From assembly GCF_020829595.1 (NCBI RefSeq), contig NZ_JAIVFW010000003.1, forward strand, positions 169,521 through 233,520: a stretch of DNA of 64,000 bases. Direction: 5' to 3'. The stretch comes from Nostoc sp. CHAB 5844 (GTDB taxonomy: Bacteria; Cyanobacteriota; Cyanobacteriia; Cyanobacteriales; Nostocaceae). The notes below the pieces were generated by a model, which was given only the letters and a program-made list of their open reading frames with translations, made no database searches and was not told the DNA's origin. Positions 54,209-63,911 of the stretch are shown piece by piece. Position numbers and translations under genes: made by a program. Within the stretch, counting starts at the first letter, position 1. Every line of letters starts with the position of its first letter.

Positions 54209-55348
54209 ATGCAGATTTTTACAAATCAATCTCTACGAGCTAAACCTCATATTGCTGTGTTTTCTTCTACCAAAGTGGGAAACTTTGTTGTTGCTACACC
54301 GCTATTGAGAGGGCTGAAAGAGAAATATCCTGATTGCACACTAGATTTTTTTGGCAGTGAGACTACCAAAGATTTTGAAATTCATTGTCCCTATATTGAC
54401 TGGCGTTTTTCACTCTATACACAGCGACAGGATTTTTTAGATGCTTTAGCACAAGCAGTGGGACAACGTCAGGAAGCAGCTGGAACTTATGATTTAGCAA
54501 TTAATTGTGATGGTTTTAGTGAAATCAATTTAGTCATGATTAGTGCTATTCGTCCTACATATATCGCTGGAGTTGCTTTATCTTTAGATTTTCGTGACAA
54601 ACTAAAAGTAGAAGACCATCCCATACACAAAATATTACAAGATAAAGATTGGAATAGCAGAGAGTTTTTGCAAAGGCATCAACATATAGTGCAAAGCAAC
54701 TATATCAGCGAAATATTCTGTCGAGTTGCCTATGTAGAAACTGATTTTTATAAACTGGAATTACCAAGTCAAAAACCCAATTTTTTAGTTCCTGATATAT
54801 TAATTCATGTTACAGCTACACGTCCAGCAAAAATGTGGTCTGCATATTATTGGCAACAAGTTATCAGCTGGTGCAAATCTCAAGGATTAACAATAGGTTT
54901 AATTGGTAGTCATCCCCAATACCAACAGACTTTGTACAATGCTGGTCATACTGAAGAATATTTGCTAGAAACGACAGATATTACAGACCTAAGAGGAAAA
55001 ACTTCATTAATTGAGTTAGCTGGTGCTTTTCGCCAGACGAGAGTCTGTATTTCTGTAGATTCCGGCCCGCTGCATATTGCTACTGCTGTAGGTTGCCCAA
55101 CATTAGCAGTTTTTGGTAATGATGCTGATGGTGATGGAGCAAGTCCTATCAGGCTGTGGGCATCTCGGCAACCACACGTAAAACTTACTATTTCAGAGTT
55201 TAAATGTACTCTGTGTCAAGAGAATTCTTTTAAAAATAAAGAGTGTTTATTAGATAATCATCCTTGTATGGCTTACCTTTCTCCTGAGTCAGTTATTACT
55301 CAACTCAAAAATATTTTAGCCATCCAATTAAGCTTAAATCAACTTTGA
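54209..55348 (+). CDS. Glycosyltransferase family 9 (heptosyltransferase-like)
   Basis: 379 residues with the GT9 layout: N-terminal STKVGNFVVATPLLRGLK and C-terminal donor-site segment ISVDSGPLHIATAVGCPTLAVFG, typical of ADP-heptose:LPS heptosyltransferases. A Cys-rich patch (CTLCQEN...CLLDNHPCM) near residues 330-352 is also seen in this family. Probably transfers a sugar to a cell-surface glycan at the cytoplasmic face. Convergent with the next gene, 12 bp apart. Confidence 0.88.
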   Translation: MQIFTNQSLRAKPHIAVFSSTKVGNFVVATPLLRGLKEKYPDCTLDFFGSETTKDFEIHCPYIDWRFSLYTQRQDFLDALAQAVGQRQEAAGTYDLAINCDGFSEINLVMISAIRPTYIAGVALSLDFRDKLKVEDHPIHKILQDKDWNSREFLQRHQHIVQSNYISEIFCRVAYVETDFYKLELPSQKPNFLVPDILIHVTATRPAKMWSAYYWQQVISWCKSQGLTIGLIGSHPQYQQTLYNAGHTEEYLLETTDITDLRGKTSLIELAGAFRQTRVCISVDSGPLHIATAVGCPTLAVFGNDADGDGASPIRLWASRQPHVKLTISEFKCTLCQENSFKNKECLLDNHPCMAYLSPESVITQLKNILAIQLSLNQL

Positions 55349-55360
55349 TATTAAGGCTGA

Positions 55361-56257
55361 TCACTCAATATTAAATTTCTGCCATGCCAACTTTGCAGCC
55401 CCTACCATTCCCGCAGAGTTGCCCAACTCTGCTGGCAAAATTTCTAACTTTGTCCGAGATGTCGGCATAACTCGTTGATCAATTTCTGCCTTAACTGCTG
55501 GTAAGAAAAATTCAAAACTAGCACTAACTCCACCACCAATGACGATCGCTTGTGGTGTCAAAACATAAATTAAACTAACTAAACCAATACCTAAATCTCT
55601 ACCATATTCTTGCCAAAAAGCTAAAGCATCAGCATCTCCAGCTTGGGCTAAAGCACCTAATTCCGCAGGTTCCTTTCCTGTACGGCGACGAATGGCAATA
55701 ACTGATGCATACTGTTCTAAAGAGCCTTGATTACCACTGTTACACATTGGGCCGTCGGGGTTGAAGCTAATTAAACCTAATTCTCCGGCTGCTCCTTGGT
55801 GTCCAATAAACAGCTTACCATCGAGTATGATTGCTCCACCAACGCCTGTCCCCAACGTCAACAGGATGAAATGTTGAAAGTGACGACCAGCACCTAACCA
55901 AGCTTCTGCTACTCCCGCACAGTTAGCATCGTTAGCAATAACTGTGGGTTTGCCTGTTTTAGTTTCTAACCATTCAGCTAAAGGAATATCGTGCCATCCT
56001 GGTAAGTTAATAGCGATTTTGGCAATACGTCCAGCAGCATCAGCAGGGCCAGGAGTACCAACACCAATGGCTATAGTTTGATTATCAGGGTCAATTTGAG
56101 CGATCGCATCTACTATTACCGCCAAAACTGATTCTGGTTTAGCTGGTTGAGGAGTACCCACAGTTAAGGATTTTAAGCAAGTACCATCTTGGCTAAACCG
56201 CCCCAACTTAATTGCTGTTCCCCCAATATCAATACCAATTACTTCCGGTTTATCCAC
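55361..56257 (-). CDS. ROK-family sugar kinase (glucokinase-like)
   Basis: 298 residues. ATP-binding DIGGTAIKLG at the N-terminus, VGTPGPAD, catalytic NDANCAGVAEAWLGAG and the LGTGVGGAI phosphate-binding loop. The ROK zinc site, normally CxCGxxGC, reads CNSGNQGS, so only the first Cys remains and zinc binding is doubtful. Likely phosphorylates glucose or a related sugar with ATP. A small MITE lies 35 bp upstream of its start. Confidence 0.9.
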   Translation of the reverse strand: MDKPEVIGIDIGGTAIKLGRFSQDGTCLKSLTVGTPQPAKPESVLAVIVDAIAQIDPDNQTIAIGVGTPGPADAAGRIAKIAINLPGWHDIPLAEWLETKTGKPTVIANDANCAGVAEAWLGAGRHFQHFILLTLGTGVGGAIILDGKLFIGHQGAAGELGLISFNPDGPMCNSGNQGSLEQYASVIAIRRRTGKEPAELGALAQAGDADALAFWQEYGRDLGIGLVSLIYVLTPQAIVIGGGVSASFEFFLPAVKAEIDQRVMPTSRTKLEILPAELGNSAGMVGAAKLAWQKFNIE

Positions 56258-56291
56258 AATTGCACGTCCAAAGAGGCTAGGGCTAGAGGTT

Positions 56292-56395
56292 ATACCATTT
56301 CACTTGAAAATTGATACATTTAGGCAGGCAGAGGAGCAGGGGAGCAGAGGGGCAGAGGAGAAATTATTTGTATCATTTATTTGGTGAAATGGTAT
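56292..56395. mobile_element. 104-bp MITE with adjoining heptad repeats
   Basis: Imperfect 26-bp terminal inverted repeats: left TACCATTTCACTTGAAAATT..., right ending ATTTGGTGAAATGGTA. The interior is a purine-rich GGAGCAGAGG tandem-like tract. Three TTAGAGG heptads (56395-56415) directly follow. No coding capacity. Confidence 0.75.
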
Positions 56396-56470
56396 TAGAG
56401 GTTAGAGGTTAGAGGTTAGATAAGGTATACCCCATGTAATTGGGAACCGCTATATTTTACATTTCACACT

Positions 56471-57913
56471 TCATCCTTCATACTTCAGAATTTCTTGTGC
56501 TACCTTCGCAAATACTCCAGACCAATCACCCAAAGATTCTTGGCGAAACAGCCGCATATTTGGATACCAAGGGCTATCTTCTCGGTGCAACAACCAACGC
56601 CAATCAGGAATGAAGGGCAAAACAACCCAGGTTGGTTTACCCATTGCGCCAGCTAAGTGAGCTACTGAAGTATCTATAGTTAAGACTAAATCTAACTGGG
56701 CGATCGCCGCAGCTGTATCATTAAAATTATGTAAATAACTGCTCAAATCCTGGACTTGAATATTGGCAGGTAGTTTGGCTAATTCTTGAGAACTTGCACC
56801 CACTTGCAGGCTATAAAACTCTAGTGCTGGCATTTTAAGCAATGGTAAAAAGGGTTGTAACCCACAAGTGCGTTTACTATCATTGCGGTTTCCAGGATTA
56901 CCAGCCCAGACAATTCCGACTTTGAGTTTAGTGTCTGTTGCGCCTTCTAACTGGAAATCATGAGATAGCGGCGGAAATATATAAGGTATTTCCGCAGGAA
57001 TAGTTTCGACAGTCGTCCCCAAAAGATAGGGCAAGCTCATCAGTGGTGCTTGAGTATGAAACTGGGGTAATTCTTCATCCAGAGCAAAAACTTTTTCTAC
57101 ATCAGGAACAGTTTTGAGTAGTTCAACTTGAGCAGGTAGACAAGCTACGATAACTTGACCGCCGCGATCGCTCACTAAGGAAGCGTAGCGAATAAACTGA
57201 AATGTATCACCTAAACCCTGTTCGGCATACAGCAAGATAGTTTTACCATTTAAGAGAGAGCCATCCCAAGGTAATGTGGCAAAGTTCGGCAGTTCGGCAG
57301 GTGCAAACACTTGCCAACGCCATTCGTATTCTGCAAAGCCAAGCTCAAAGTCTCCGATTAATAATAGTGCTTCTGCCAAGTTCTGATGAGCTTGTGCAAA
57401 ATCTGGCTGCAATTCAATCGCTGTTTTATAGTAGGTAAGGGCTGCTTCTATCTCCCTTAAGTGGAGCGATACCAGACCTAAGTTATTGTAGGCTAAGGCA
57501 TAATTCGGCTGGAGAACAGTAGCTTGGCGATAGCAATCTTTTGCGGCCTCTAAGTTATCTAGTTGTTGAAAAACTAGACCTAAGTTGTAATGGAATTGAG
57601 CAGAGTTAGGCTGTAAAGCGATCGCTTCTTGATAATGTTGAATTGCCTCTTTCCATAAACCCTGCTGTTTTAAAGCAATACCAAGATTGCTGTGAACTGA
57701 TGCCACCGGATTGATTGCCAAAGCTTGACGGTAAAAAGCGATCGCCTTTTCTATTTTGCCTGACTGATGGGCAAGTGTACCCAACAAATACAAGGCATCA
57801 ACCTGATTTGGTTGCTCTTGCAGAATTTGGGAATATATTTGTTCAGCCTGGAAGAAGTGACCCGCTTGTTGATGTTGCAAGGCGATGGCTAAACTGTCAG
57901 GAATACTATTCAT
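56471..57913 (-). CDS. TPR protein with C-terminal GT9/GT41-like domain
   Basis: 480 residues. About five TPR units in residues 1-190 (ALYLLGTLAHQSGKIEKAI, YNNLGLVSL and similar), then a glycosyltransferase-B-like domain (about 215-480) with YAEQGLGDTFQFIRY, VGIVWAGNP and the donor-site LTIDTSVAHLAGAMGKPTWV. Such proteins are common in cyanobacteria, often near pili or surface-glycan genes. A role in protein or glycan glycosylation is inferred; neither donor nor acceptor is known. Confidence 0.85.
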   Translation of the reverse strand: MNSIPDSLAIALQHQQAGHFFQAEQIYSQILQEQPNQVDALYLLGTLAHQSGKIEKAIAFYRQALAINPVASVHSNLGIALKQQGLWKEAIQHYQEAIALQPNSAQFHYNLGLVFQQLDNLEAAKDCYRQATVLQPNYALAYNNLGLVSLHLREIEAALTYYKTAIELQPDFAQAHQNLAEALLLIGDFELGFAEYEWRWQVFAPAELPNFATLPWDGSLLNGKTILLYAEQGLGDTFQFIRYASLVSDRGGQVIVACLPAQVELLKTVPDVEKVFALDEELPQFHTQAPLMSLPYLLGTTVETIPAEIPYIFPPLSHDFQLEGATDTKLKVGIVWAGNPGNRNDSKRTCGLQPFLPLLKMPALEFYSLQVGASSQELAKLPANIQVQDLSSYLHNFNDTAAAIAQLDLVLTIDTSVAHLAGAMGKPTWVVLPFIPDWRWLLHREDSPWYPNMRLFRQESLGDWSGVFAKVAQEILKYEG

Positions 57914-57926
57914 TTACCGCTACAGC

Positions 57927-58127
57927 TTACTTATGTTCTTCTAAGTTGTAATCAACTTTTTCATCGGAACGCACAGAAGCAAGCTGCAAATTCACAACTG
58001 GGTAATTATTAGCCTGTGATTGCCCTTGTAAAGCGGTGACTGGTGTACCACGCAGAATCCCAGCTAGGGCGATAGATAGCATAAACCCACCAGCAGCGGC
58101 AGCAATTAAAGAAAGGTTATCTTTCAC
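57927..58127 (-). CDS. Small membrane-anchored protein, unknown
   Basis: 66 residues: one N-terminal hydrophobic segment (LSLIAAAAGGFMLSIALAGIL) that could be a signal anchor, then a polar tail. It lies between the ABC permease and the TPR protein, all on the minus strand, with short gaps. Start ATG 58127 follows GGAGAGAT (about 8 bases upstream). No known motif. Confidence 0.6.
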   Translation of the reverse strand: MKDNLSLIAAAAGGFMLSIALAGILRGTPVTALQGQSQANNYPVVNLQLASVRSDEKVDYNLEEHK

Positions 58128-58165
58128 GCAAATCTCTCCAGTTATCAGTTATCACTTAACAGTGA

Positions 58166-59062
58166 CTATTTCCGAATCCCATTTTCTCCCCGCAAACGGG
58201 GATTGACAAATTCATTTAACCCCTCACCAAGTAGGGATAACCCTACCACCATCAATGTCATTGCTAAACCAGGAAACAGTGTAGTCCACCAAACACCTGT
58301 AGGTAGTGCTTCTAATGCTTGTTTTAAGTCATGTCCCCATTCTGGCACTTCTTCTGGCAGACCCAGCCCTAAAAAGCCTAAACCGCCCAACACTAAAATT
58401 GCATCGGCGGCGTTGAGGGTAAATAGTACAGGTACACTTTGAATAACGTTGAAAAATAGGTATCGTGATAGTACAATCCAGGTGGAAGCGCCCATTGCTT
58501 GCGCTGCTTCGATGAATACTTCTGTTTTCACGCTCACGGTGTGGTTGCGAACCACGCGGTAATATTGAGGGATGTAAGCAATACTAATAGCGATCGCTGC
58601 ATTGAATATCCCTCTGCCCACAACAAACGCCAGCGTTACAGAGAGTAATAATCCCGGTAAGGTGTAGATGCTATCCATGAGAAACAGCAACACCTTATCT
58701 AACCTACCGCCAAGATAGCCACTCACCATGCCTAGAGGCACACCAATAATCATACTCAGCGCTGTGGCTAAAATCACGACTTGCAATGCCGCTTGAGCGC
58801 CAAACAATGTACGAGATAATACATCATGACCCAAGCGACTTGTGCCAAACCAATGTTTAGCTGATGGTGCTTCTTGAATTGGGTTAGAAAGAAAATCTTT
58901 CGGGTTTTGTAGCCATCCCCAAGCTTGCAATACAGGGGCAAAGAATGCCAAAAAGATAAAAAACAGGGTGATGGCTAACCCAATTACCATTAACTTCTGA
59001 GAAAGGTTAGGACTTTGAGCAAAACGTAAAAATGTTGGCAGCTGACGTTTAGTTATGGTCAT
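58166..59062 (-). CDS. ABC transporter permease, DppC/OppC type
   Basis: 298 residues with an N-terminal membrane helix, the OppC N-terminal segment (HWFGTSRLGHDVLSR) and the binding-protein-dependent permease core with the EAA-loop EAAQAMGASTWIVLSRY. Five or six membrane segments in total. It forms a heterodimeric peptide/nickel-type permease with a DppB partner, which is not in this window. The substrate cannot be determined; no neighbouring gene ties it to the siderophore locus. Confidence 0.92.
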   Translation of the reverse strand: MTITKRQLPTFLRFAQSPNLSQKLMVIGLAITLFFIFLAFFAPVLQAWGWLQNPKDFLSNPIQEAPSAKHWFGTSRLGHDVLSRTLFGAQAALQVVILATALSMIIGVPLGMVSGYLGGRLDKVLLFLMDSIYTLPGLLLSVTLAFVVGRGIFNAAIAISIAYIPQYYRVVRNHTVSVKTEVFIEAAQAMGASTWIVLSRYLFFNVIQSVPVLFTLNAADAILVLGGLGFLGLGLPEEVPEWGHDLKQALEALPTGVWWTTLFPGLAMTLMVVGLSLLGEGLNEFVNPRLRGENGIRK

Positions 59063-59103
59063 GAGCGATCGCCTGCTTCAAGCAAGATACGCTGACCATT
59101 ATA

Positions 59104-59143
59104 GAAGTATGAAGTATGAAGTATGAAATGAAGTGTGAAGTAT
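59104..59143. repeat. STRR: GAAGTAT heptads
   Basis: Three perfect GAAGTAT heptads followed by degenerate units, in the spacer upstream of the permease gene. A second tract of CAGACTT/TTCAGACT-type units fills 59179-59228, next to the thioredoxin reductase stop codon. Confidence 0.85.
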
Positions 59144-59229
59144 TAGGTCGAAATTTAATCGTTTAATTTTTAAACCTCAGTTTTCAGACTTCAGACTTTT
59201 TCAGACTTCATCCTTCATACTTCAGACTT

Positions 59230-60618
59230 TTAAAGATTACTTTCAATCAACTGGCGGTACTCGCTTTTTTGCTTTACGCCTTTGATTTCCTTCAACAGTT
59301 CTTTGTCCTTGAAAAACTGTACAGTTGGTGTGCCTGTCACCCCGGCATTTTCGGCAATGTCGCGGTCTTTATCGATGTCAATTTCTACAAAGTGGATTTT
59401 GCCATCGAATTCATCCACTACTTTATTGAGTAACGGTTTGAGGGTATGACATGGGCCACAACCGGGAGCGACGTATTTAACGAGGACTAAGCGATCGCTG
59501 TCGTGGAATAATTTCCTTAAAGCATAACCGCCTTCATGGCGTGTCGCCTGCAAATTAAATCCTGCTGCTTCCTCCGCTTCAGTTTTCTTTTGTGCTGGCT
59601 GAGTTTCTAACTCATTGTTGACTGTTGGTTCTTGATGAAACTCTTGAATCAATCCATTAGAAGATAACCAACGTTCAGCTAACAACGCCGCCATACAACC
59701 AGTACCCGCAGCTGTAATTGCTTGCCGATATTCATGGTCTTGCACGTCACCAGCCGCATACACACCCTCGACACTAGTTTCTACAGAACCATCTTTAGTA
59801 ACAACGTAACCCACTTCATCTAGTTCTAGTTGTCCCTTGAATAAAGAAGTATTGGGAGTGTGACCGATGGCATAGAATAAGCCTTTGGCATGGATTTCGC
59901 TTTCTTCACCAGTTTGATTATTGCGAACTTTCACCCCGTCCATGTGACCATTGCCGAACACATCTACAACTTCTGTGTTCCAATGCACTTGAATTTTGGG
60001 GTTACTCAAAACTCGGTCTTGCATGGCCTTGGAAGCCCGCATTTTATCAGACCGCACCAAAAGATTAACCTTGGAACCATATTTAGTCAGATAAATCGAC
60101 TCCTCCGCCGCAGAATCACCAGCACCAATTACCGCCAACTCTGCGCCGTGGAAAATTGGTGTTGCACCATCGCAAATCGCACAAGCAGAAATACCGCGAC
60201 TCCAAAATAGATGTTCGCTATCTAAACCCAAACGCTTTGCTGTCGCCCCAGTCGCAATAATTAAACTGTGGGCTTTCACTTCCCTTTCTTCTGAGCGCAC
60301 AGTAAACGGACGCTGGCTTAAATCAACAGATATCACATCCTCAGTATATAACTCAGCCCCCCAACGCTCTGCCTGTGCCTTCATCTGATCCATCAGTTCC
60401 GGCCCAGTTATCCCTTGAGGAAAACCAGGAAAGTTTTCTACTTCCGTCGTTGTCATAAGTTGCCCACCCGGCAACCCTCCAGCTTGGAAACCTTCAAAAA
60501 CAACAGGTTTCAGGTTAGCTCGTCCCGCATAGATGGCAGCGGTGTATCCTGCTGGCCCAGAACCAATAATCACCACGTTTTCTACAGTCGGGTTAGTCAT
60601 AAAATTAGCTGAACTCAT
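59230..60618 (-). CDS. NADPH-thioredoxin reductase fused to thioredoxin (NTRC type)
   Basis: About 462 residues from ATG 60618; upstream ATG 60666 adds residues not expected in the family, and ATG 60600 is also possible. The reductase part has [14 protein letters not shown], redox pair CAIC and NADP-site GAGDSAAEE. After a linker rich in Glu/Ala, a thioredoxin domain carries CGPC ([10 protein letters not shown]) and cis-Pro TPTVQFF. NTRC proteins of cyanobacteria and chloroplasts reduce 2-Cys peroxiredoxin and regulate redox enzymes using NADPH. Both active sites look intact. Confidence 0.93.
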   Translation of the reverse strand: MSSANFMTNPTVENVVIIGSGPAGYTAAIYAGRANLKPVVFEGFQAGGLPGGQLMTTTEVENFPGFPQGITGPELMDQMKAQAERWGAELYTEDVISVDLSQRPFTVRSEEREVKAHSLIIATGATAKRLGLDSEHLFWSRGISACAICDGATPIFHGAELAVIGAGDSAAEESIYLTKYGSKVNLLVRSDKMRASKAMQDRVLSNPKIQVHWNTEVVDVFGNGHMDGVKVRNNQTGEESEIHAKGLFYAIGHTPNTSLFKGQLELDEVGYVVTKDGSVETSVEGVYAAGDVQDHEYRQAITAAGTGCMAALLAERWLSSNGLIQEFHQEPTVNNELETQPAQKKTEAEEAAGFNLQATRHEGGYALRKLFHDSDRLVLVKYVAPGCGPCHTLKPLLNKVVDEFDGKIHFVEIDIDKDRDIAENAGVTGTPTVQFFKDKELLKEIKGVKQKSEYRQLIESNL

Positions 60619-60880
60619 AACGACTACGTTTAATATAGCACAGCAAATCGATGGAGTCGAATCCAACCCTTAGTTAAGAAATCCCTCTCTATCACCAAAT
60701 AAAGTTTAGTGAACAGTAATCGTATGACTAACAACTTTTCAACACCGTAATTTGACGGGGGTGCAGCCAGAATAAGAAAGATTTTTTACTACAGATGATA
60801 GATCGGAGATTACAAGTGGGTAAGTTACAACTAGAACTCACCAATCAACGTTCGCATCCCGAACTTTCAGGAGAAACCCC

Positions 60881-61408
60881 ATGCTCAAGCCAGAATTACA
60901 AGCTAAATACTTACATTACCTCAACAACCGCAAGAACAACCAAGAAGAAGGTTTTACCTTAATTGAACTGCTAGTTGTAGTAATTATTATCGGTGTATTG
61001 GCGGCGATCGCGCTACCTTCGCTACTCGGTCAAGTCAACAAAGCCAAGCAGTCAGAAGCAAGAAACTACGTTGGTACAGTCAATCGTTCTCAACAAGCCT
61101 ACTACTTGGAATACCAAAACTTTGCTACTAGTATTTCTCAACTACAAGTAGGTATTAAGAGCCAAACAGACAACTTTGCTTATGGTATCTCTGGTACTAC
61201 TGGTGGCCCTATCCAATTTGTAGGAAGAGCTATTAAAGGTGGTTTGAAATCTTATTACGGTGTAGTAGGTACAACAACAGGTAGCACTGCTACCTCTGAA
61301 GCTCTAACTTTGGCAATAGCTTGTGAATCAAATGCTCCTACACAGGTGGTTAGCGCATTCACAGGTTTCACCGCATGTGATACAAACTACACATCTTTGG
61401 CTAGATAA
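60881..61408 (+). CDS. Type IV pilin-like protein (PilA type)
   Basis: 175 residues. A prepilin leader of about 24 residues ends in EEG before FTLIELLVVVIIIGVLA, the class III cleavage site and hydrophobic helix with Glu5. The globular part follows, with two C-terminal Cys (IACES... TACDTN) able to close a disulphide loop. AGGAGA is well placed before ATG 60881. Probably major or minor pilin for cyanobacterial type IV pili (motility, DNA uptake). The next gene encodes an OGT-like glycosyltransferase that may modify it (inference). Confidence 0.92.
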   Translation: MLKPELQAKYLHYLNNRKNNQEEGFTLIELLVVVIIIGVLAAIALPSLLGQVNKAKQSEARNYVGTVNRSQQAYYLEYQNFATSISQLQVGIKSQTDNFAYGISGTTGGPIQFVGRAIKGGLKSYYGVVGTTTGSTATSEALTLAIACESNAPTQVVSAFTGFTACDTNYTSLAR

Positions 61409-61413
61409 GAGAA

Positions 61414-61500
61414 TCTAAGATTTTTCTTAGTTATCTTTTTGGGCAATGTTACCTAAAGTGTTTGGCAAATTGGGTAGTGTGTTTACGCATTACCCAATTT
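61414..61500 (+). terminator. Hairpins downstream of the pilin gene
   Basis: First stem CTAAGA/TCTTAG with TTTT loop followed by a short T-rich stretch (61414-61441). A second, stronger stem AAATTGGGTA/TACCCAATTT spans 61467-61500. The two together probably end or attenuate the pilin transcript before the next gene. Confidence 0.6.
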
Positions 61501-61535
61501 CTGCAATTTATTGGCATGAAATTTTCTATTAGACG

Positions 61536-63836
61536 GTGACTCGACAGATATCCTATTCAGTCTCGCATTCTTTGATAACTTCTATGATTGCTTTAACTAA
61601 CCCCACTCAACTGCTTCAGCGTGCAAATGAATATTTGCTAACAGGAAATTACATTCAAGCTGCAAATCTCTATGAACAAGCAATTAATACTGAGCCTGAT
61701 ATTAAAGTTTATTACTGGTATTTAGGATTAACTTTATTGTTACAGGGACAAGAAGTAGAGGCACAAACTACTTGGTTCATAGCAATGATGGAAGGAGAAG
61801 ATGAAAAAATTAATCAATGGAATGCCGAATTAGTAGAAGTTTTGCAAACAGAAGCTGCACGACGGCAAGAATTAGAGGAATTTTCAGTTGCAGAAAAAAT
61901 TCGTCAAAATATTAAGCAATTATCTCCAGATAATGTGCATAATCTTTTATATATTGTTCAGCTATATATCTACTTAGATAAATATACAAACGAAGATTTA
62001 CAAGAGTTAAAGCTAATTGAATTTATTAAAAATCAAAATAAATTAGAAGTCGATTTAGACCTCCTAAGTAAAACTATAGAAATGATTTTAAAATATGCTC
62101 CTTTATACTCATCAACTATAAGTTTTATTGAGATTGCTTCACAGAAATATAAAGAAAATCTTGCTACTTTAATTAGTATATTATTACCTGCTGCTGTGGA
62201 TATTGCTTACTCTCATAGACAGGCGAGACTAGCAGCACGACTAGCTGAAATTTATTTAAGTTTAGATTCTTTAAATGCAGAATTTTTAGGTCACTTAGCT
62301 AGTTTTTATCAAAATGCTGGTGAATATGAACTAGGTATAGAAACGGCGAAAACTTTTTACTATTTGGTAGACAATTTACCAGAGCAAGTTTTTGCAAATC
62401 GCCAGATATTAAGGGGGTTAATGACTGCGGGTGGTCATTGGGAAGAATCTTGTTCCATCAATCAAAGACAGCAAAATTTATTAGCAGCACTCATACAAGC
62501 TAATCCTCAAGATTTAGCCCAAATTAATGTAGTCCGAATGTTAAATGCTAATTTTTTTGCTTTTTATATTGAAGATAATCCAAAAAAAAATAGAGATCTA
62601 CAAAATAAATTACTTCAGATATGTCAAGCTAATCATGCTATTTATGCTCAAGAAACCTTAGAAAAATATTCTCAAGGACATTTACAGAAAAAGAAAGAAA
62701 TAACATTAGATAAAAAACTGAAAATAGGATATATATCCCATTGTTTAAGAAGCCATTCTGTAGGATGGCTGGCACGATGGTTACTTCAGTATCATGACCG
62801 TAATAAGTTTCAGATTAATGGTTATTTTATTAATAGTGATAATGTATGTGATATATTACACCAGTGGTATGTGAACCAAATGGATAAATCATATAAATCA
62901 TATAATGTTTGGTCACTAGCAGAAGAGATTTACCAAGATGAAATCGATATCTTAATAGACTTGGATAGTATCACTCTTGATACCACTTGTGAAGTAATGG
63001 CTTTTAAACCAGCACCGATTCAAGTGACTTGGTTAGGCTGGGATGCTTCAGGTAGTCCATCCATAGATTATTTTATTGCTGACCCCTACGTTCTTCCAGA
63101 ATCAGCACAAGAATATTATCAGGAAAAAATATGGCGTTTACCTCAAACTTATATAGCTGTGGATGGTTTTGAGGTGAATGTACCTAAAGTCCGTCGAGAT
63201 GAATTTGATATACCTGATGATGCGGTTGTGTACTTTTGTGGACAAAGGGGATTTAAAAGGCATCCAGATATTACAAGATTACAGTTAAGAATTATCAGAG
63301 AAGTTCCAAATAGCTATTTCTTGATTAAAGGTTTGGCTGATGAAGAATCAATTCAAAAATTCTTTGCTCAAATAGCGACAGAAGAAGGAGTAGATTATGC
63401 AAGATTAAGATTTTTGCCAGATGCTCCCTCAGAAGGTGTTCACAGAGCTAATTTAGATATTGCTGATGTAGTTTTAGATACTTACCCTTACAACGGAGCT
63501 ACAACTACCTTAGAAACTCTGTGGATGTGCATCCCGATGGTAACGCGAGTGGGTGAGCAATTTGCAGCGCGTAATAGCTATACAATGATGATGAATGCTG
63601 GTATTACGGAAGGTATAGCCTGGACTGATGAAGAGTATGTAGAGTGGGGTATACGTTTAGGGAAAGATGAGACTTTGCGGCAACAAATTGCTTGGAAACT
63701 GAGACAATCAAGAAAAACTGCTCCTTTGTGGAATGGTCAGCAGTTTGCCCGTGAGATGGAAAAAGCTTATGAGCAAATGTGGCAGAAGTACATTGATGCT
63801 GATAACGTTAGCTCCTTGAAAAAAATTAATCTATAG
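61536..63836 (+). CDS. TPR / O-GlcNAc-transferase-like (GT41) protein
   Basis: 766 residues from GTG 61536; ATG 61584 is an alternative. Helical TPR-like repeats cover about 20-370. The GT41 (OGT/SPINDLY) catalytic part begins at LKIGYISHCLRSHSVGW (about 395) and includes QVTWLGWDASGSPSIDYFIAD, FCGQRGFKRHPD and LDTYPYNGATTTLETLWM, where the donor nucleotide binds. It should O-glycosylate proteins from UDP-sugar. Adjacent pilin is a candidate acceptor (inference). Confidence 0.88.
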   Translation: MTRQISYSVSHSLITSMIALTNPTQLLQRANEYLLTGNYIQAANLYEQAINTEPDIKVYYWYLGLTLLLQGQEVEAQTTWFIAMMEGEDEKINQWNAELVEVLQTEAARRQELEEFSVAEKIRQNIKQLSPDNVHNLLYIVQLYIYLDKYTNEDLQELKLIEFIKNQNKLEVDLDLLSKTIEMILKYAPLYSSTISFIEIASQKYKENLATLISILLPAAVDIAYSHRQARLAARLAEIYLSLDSLNAEFLGHLASFYQNAGEYELGIETAKTFYYLVDNLPEQVFANRQILRGLMTAGGHWEESCSINQRQQNLLAALIQANPQDLAQINVVRMLNANFFAFYIEDNPKKNRDLQNKLLQICQANHAIYAQETLEKYSQGHLQKKKEITLDKKLKIGYISHCLRSHSVGWLARWLLQYHDRNKFQINGYFINSDNVCDILHQWYVNQMDKSYKSYNVWSLAEEIYQDEIDILIDLDSITLDTTCEVMAFKPAPIQVTWLGWDASGSPSIDYFIADPYVLPESAQEYYQEKIWRLPQTYIAVDGFEVNVPKVRRDEFDIPDDAVVYFCGQRGFKRHPDITRLQLRIIREVPNSYFLIKGLADEESIQKFFAQIATEEGVDYARLRFLPDAPSEGVHRANLDIADVVLDTYPYNGATTTLETLWMCIPMVTRVGEQFAARNSYTMMMNAGITEGIAWTDEEYVEWGIRLGKDETLRQQIAWKLRQSRKTAPLWNGQQFAREMEKAYEQMWQKYIDADNVSSLKKINL

Positions 63837-63911
63837 CAATCTTAGTTGATTTATAAAATTCGTAGTGTCCAGCTCCCCGACTTCTTTAAGAGGATGTCTG
63901 AAAAGTAATGG

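Noticed and set aside
8952..59143. Heptad tandem tracts as possible CRISPR arrays
   Set aside because: Units are 7 bp, contiguous and without spacers; they fit the STRR repeats of heterocystous cyanobacteria.
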